Of a stretch of DNA of 5,181 nt, positions 5,124 to 5,181 are shown in pieces (positions within the stretch are counted from its first letter, which is position 1; the number at the start of each line of letters is the position of its first letter). A model generated the notes under the pieces. The model did not search any database, had not been told where the DNA came from, and saw nothing but the letters and a program-made list of their open reading frames with translations. A program made the translations under genes and the position numbers. This stretch comes from CAMEON01 sp045643785 (GTDB taxonomy: Bacteria > Bacillota > Clostridia > Oscillospirales > CAG-272), in contig JAZRFR010000115.1 of assembly GCA_045643785.1 (NCBI GenBank), positions 1 to 5,181 of the forward strand. The letters are read 5' to 3'.

Positions 5124-5181
5124 AGAGGCAGTCGGGCCAGGGTTGTCCCCCCGCCCCCCCCCCCCAAACCCCCTCTTAAAA
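5124..5181. other. C-rich low-complexity tail, possible degenerate second copy of the hairpin element
   Basis: After the nuclease stop no terminator is visible. The segment GTCGGGCCAGGG (5131-5142) followed by C-rich sequence resembles the outer end of the element at 1-188 (GTTTGTCGGGCAGGGG on its reverse complement), but the pairing arm CCCCTG is absent. A run of 12 Cs (5154-5165) makes a sequencing or assembly error possible. The segment is cut by the window edge. Confidence 0.3.

Overview
The window looks like a stretch of chromosome from a moderately GC-rich, low-complexity-poor Firmicute, most likely an anaerobic gut Clostridia member of the Oscillospirales type. This is an inference from strong AAAGGAG ribosome sites, textbook sigma-A promoters (TTGACA-17-TATAAT), the best-recognised protein families (Cof-type HAD phosphatase, DppA, secreted EndA-type nuclease with an Ada-like tail) and a hairpin-rich intergenic element of a kind I associate with that group. 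No phage, plasmid, CRISPR, tRNA or rRNA signal is visible.

Layout. Positions 1-188 hold a non-coding element made of five hairpins arranged with mirror symmetry (A-B-C-B'-A'), with 34-bp imperfect inverted ends; it is the most unusual thing in the window. Directly after it a putative promoter drives a three-gene plus-strand operon: a nitroreductase-family flavoprotein (245-754), a Cof-type HAD hydrolase (769-1518) and a DppA-like D-aminopeptidase of peptidase family M55 (1542-2345). A bidirectional terminator hairpin (2358-2388) separates this operon from a convergent minus-strand gene for a single-pass membrane protein of unknown function (2397-3254), which has a near-perfect extended -10 promoter.

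A 283-bp intergenic region (3255-3537) carries that promoter and a divergent plus-strand promoter. The latter drives a two-gene operon: a 134-residue conserved protein of unknown function (3538-3942) and, overlapping its stop codon, a secreted lipoprotein nuclease (3939-5123) with a Thr/Glu/Pro-rich spacer, an EndA/NucA-type catalytic domain and a C-terminal Ada-like cysteine domain. The window ends in a C-rich low-complexity stretch.

How the genes may work together (inference). The first operon combines a probable peptide/cell-wall D-amino-acid hydrolase with two general small-molecule enzymes and shows no clear shared pathway. The last operon tightly couples a small cytoplasmic protein to a surface nuclease that probably scavenges extracellular nucleic acids; the small protein could be a nuclease partner, but nothing in its sequence proves this.
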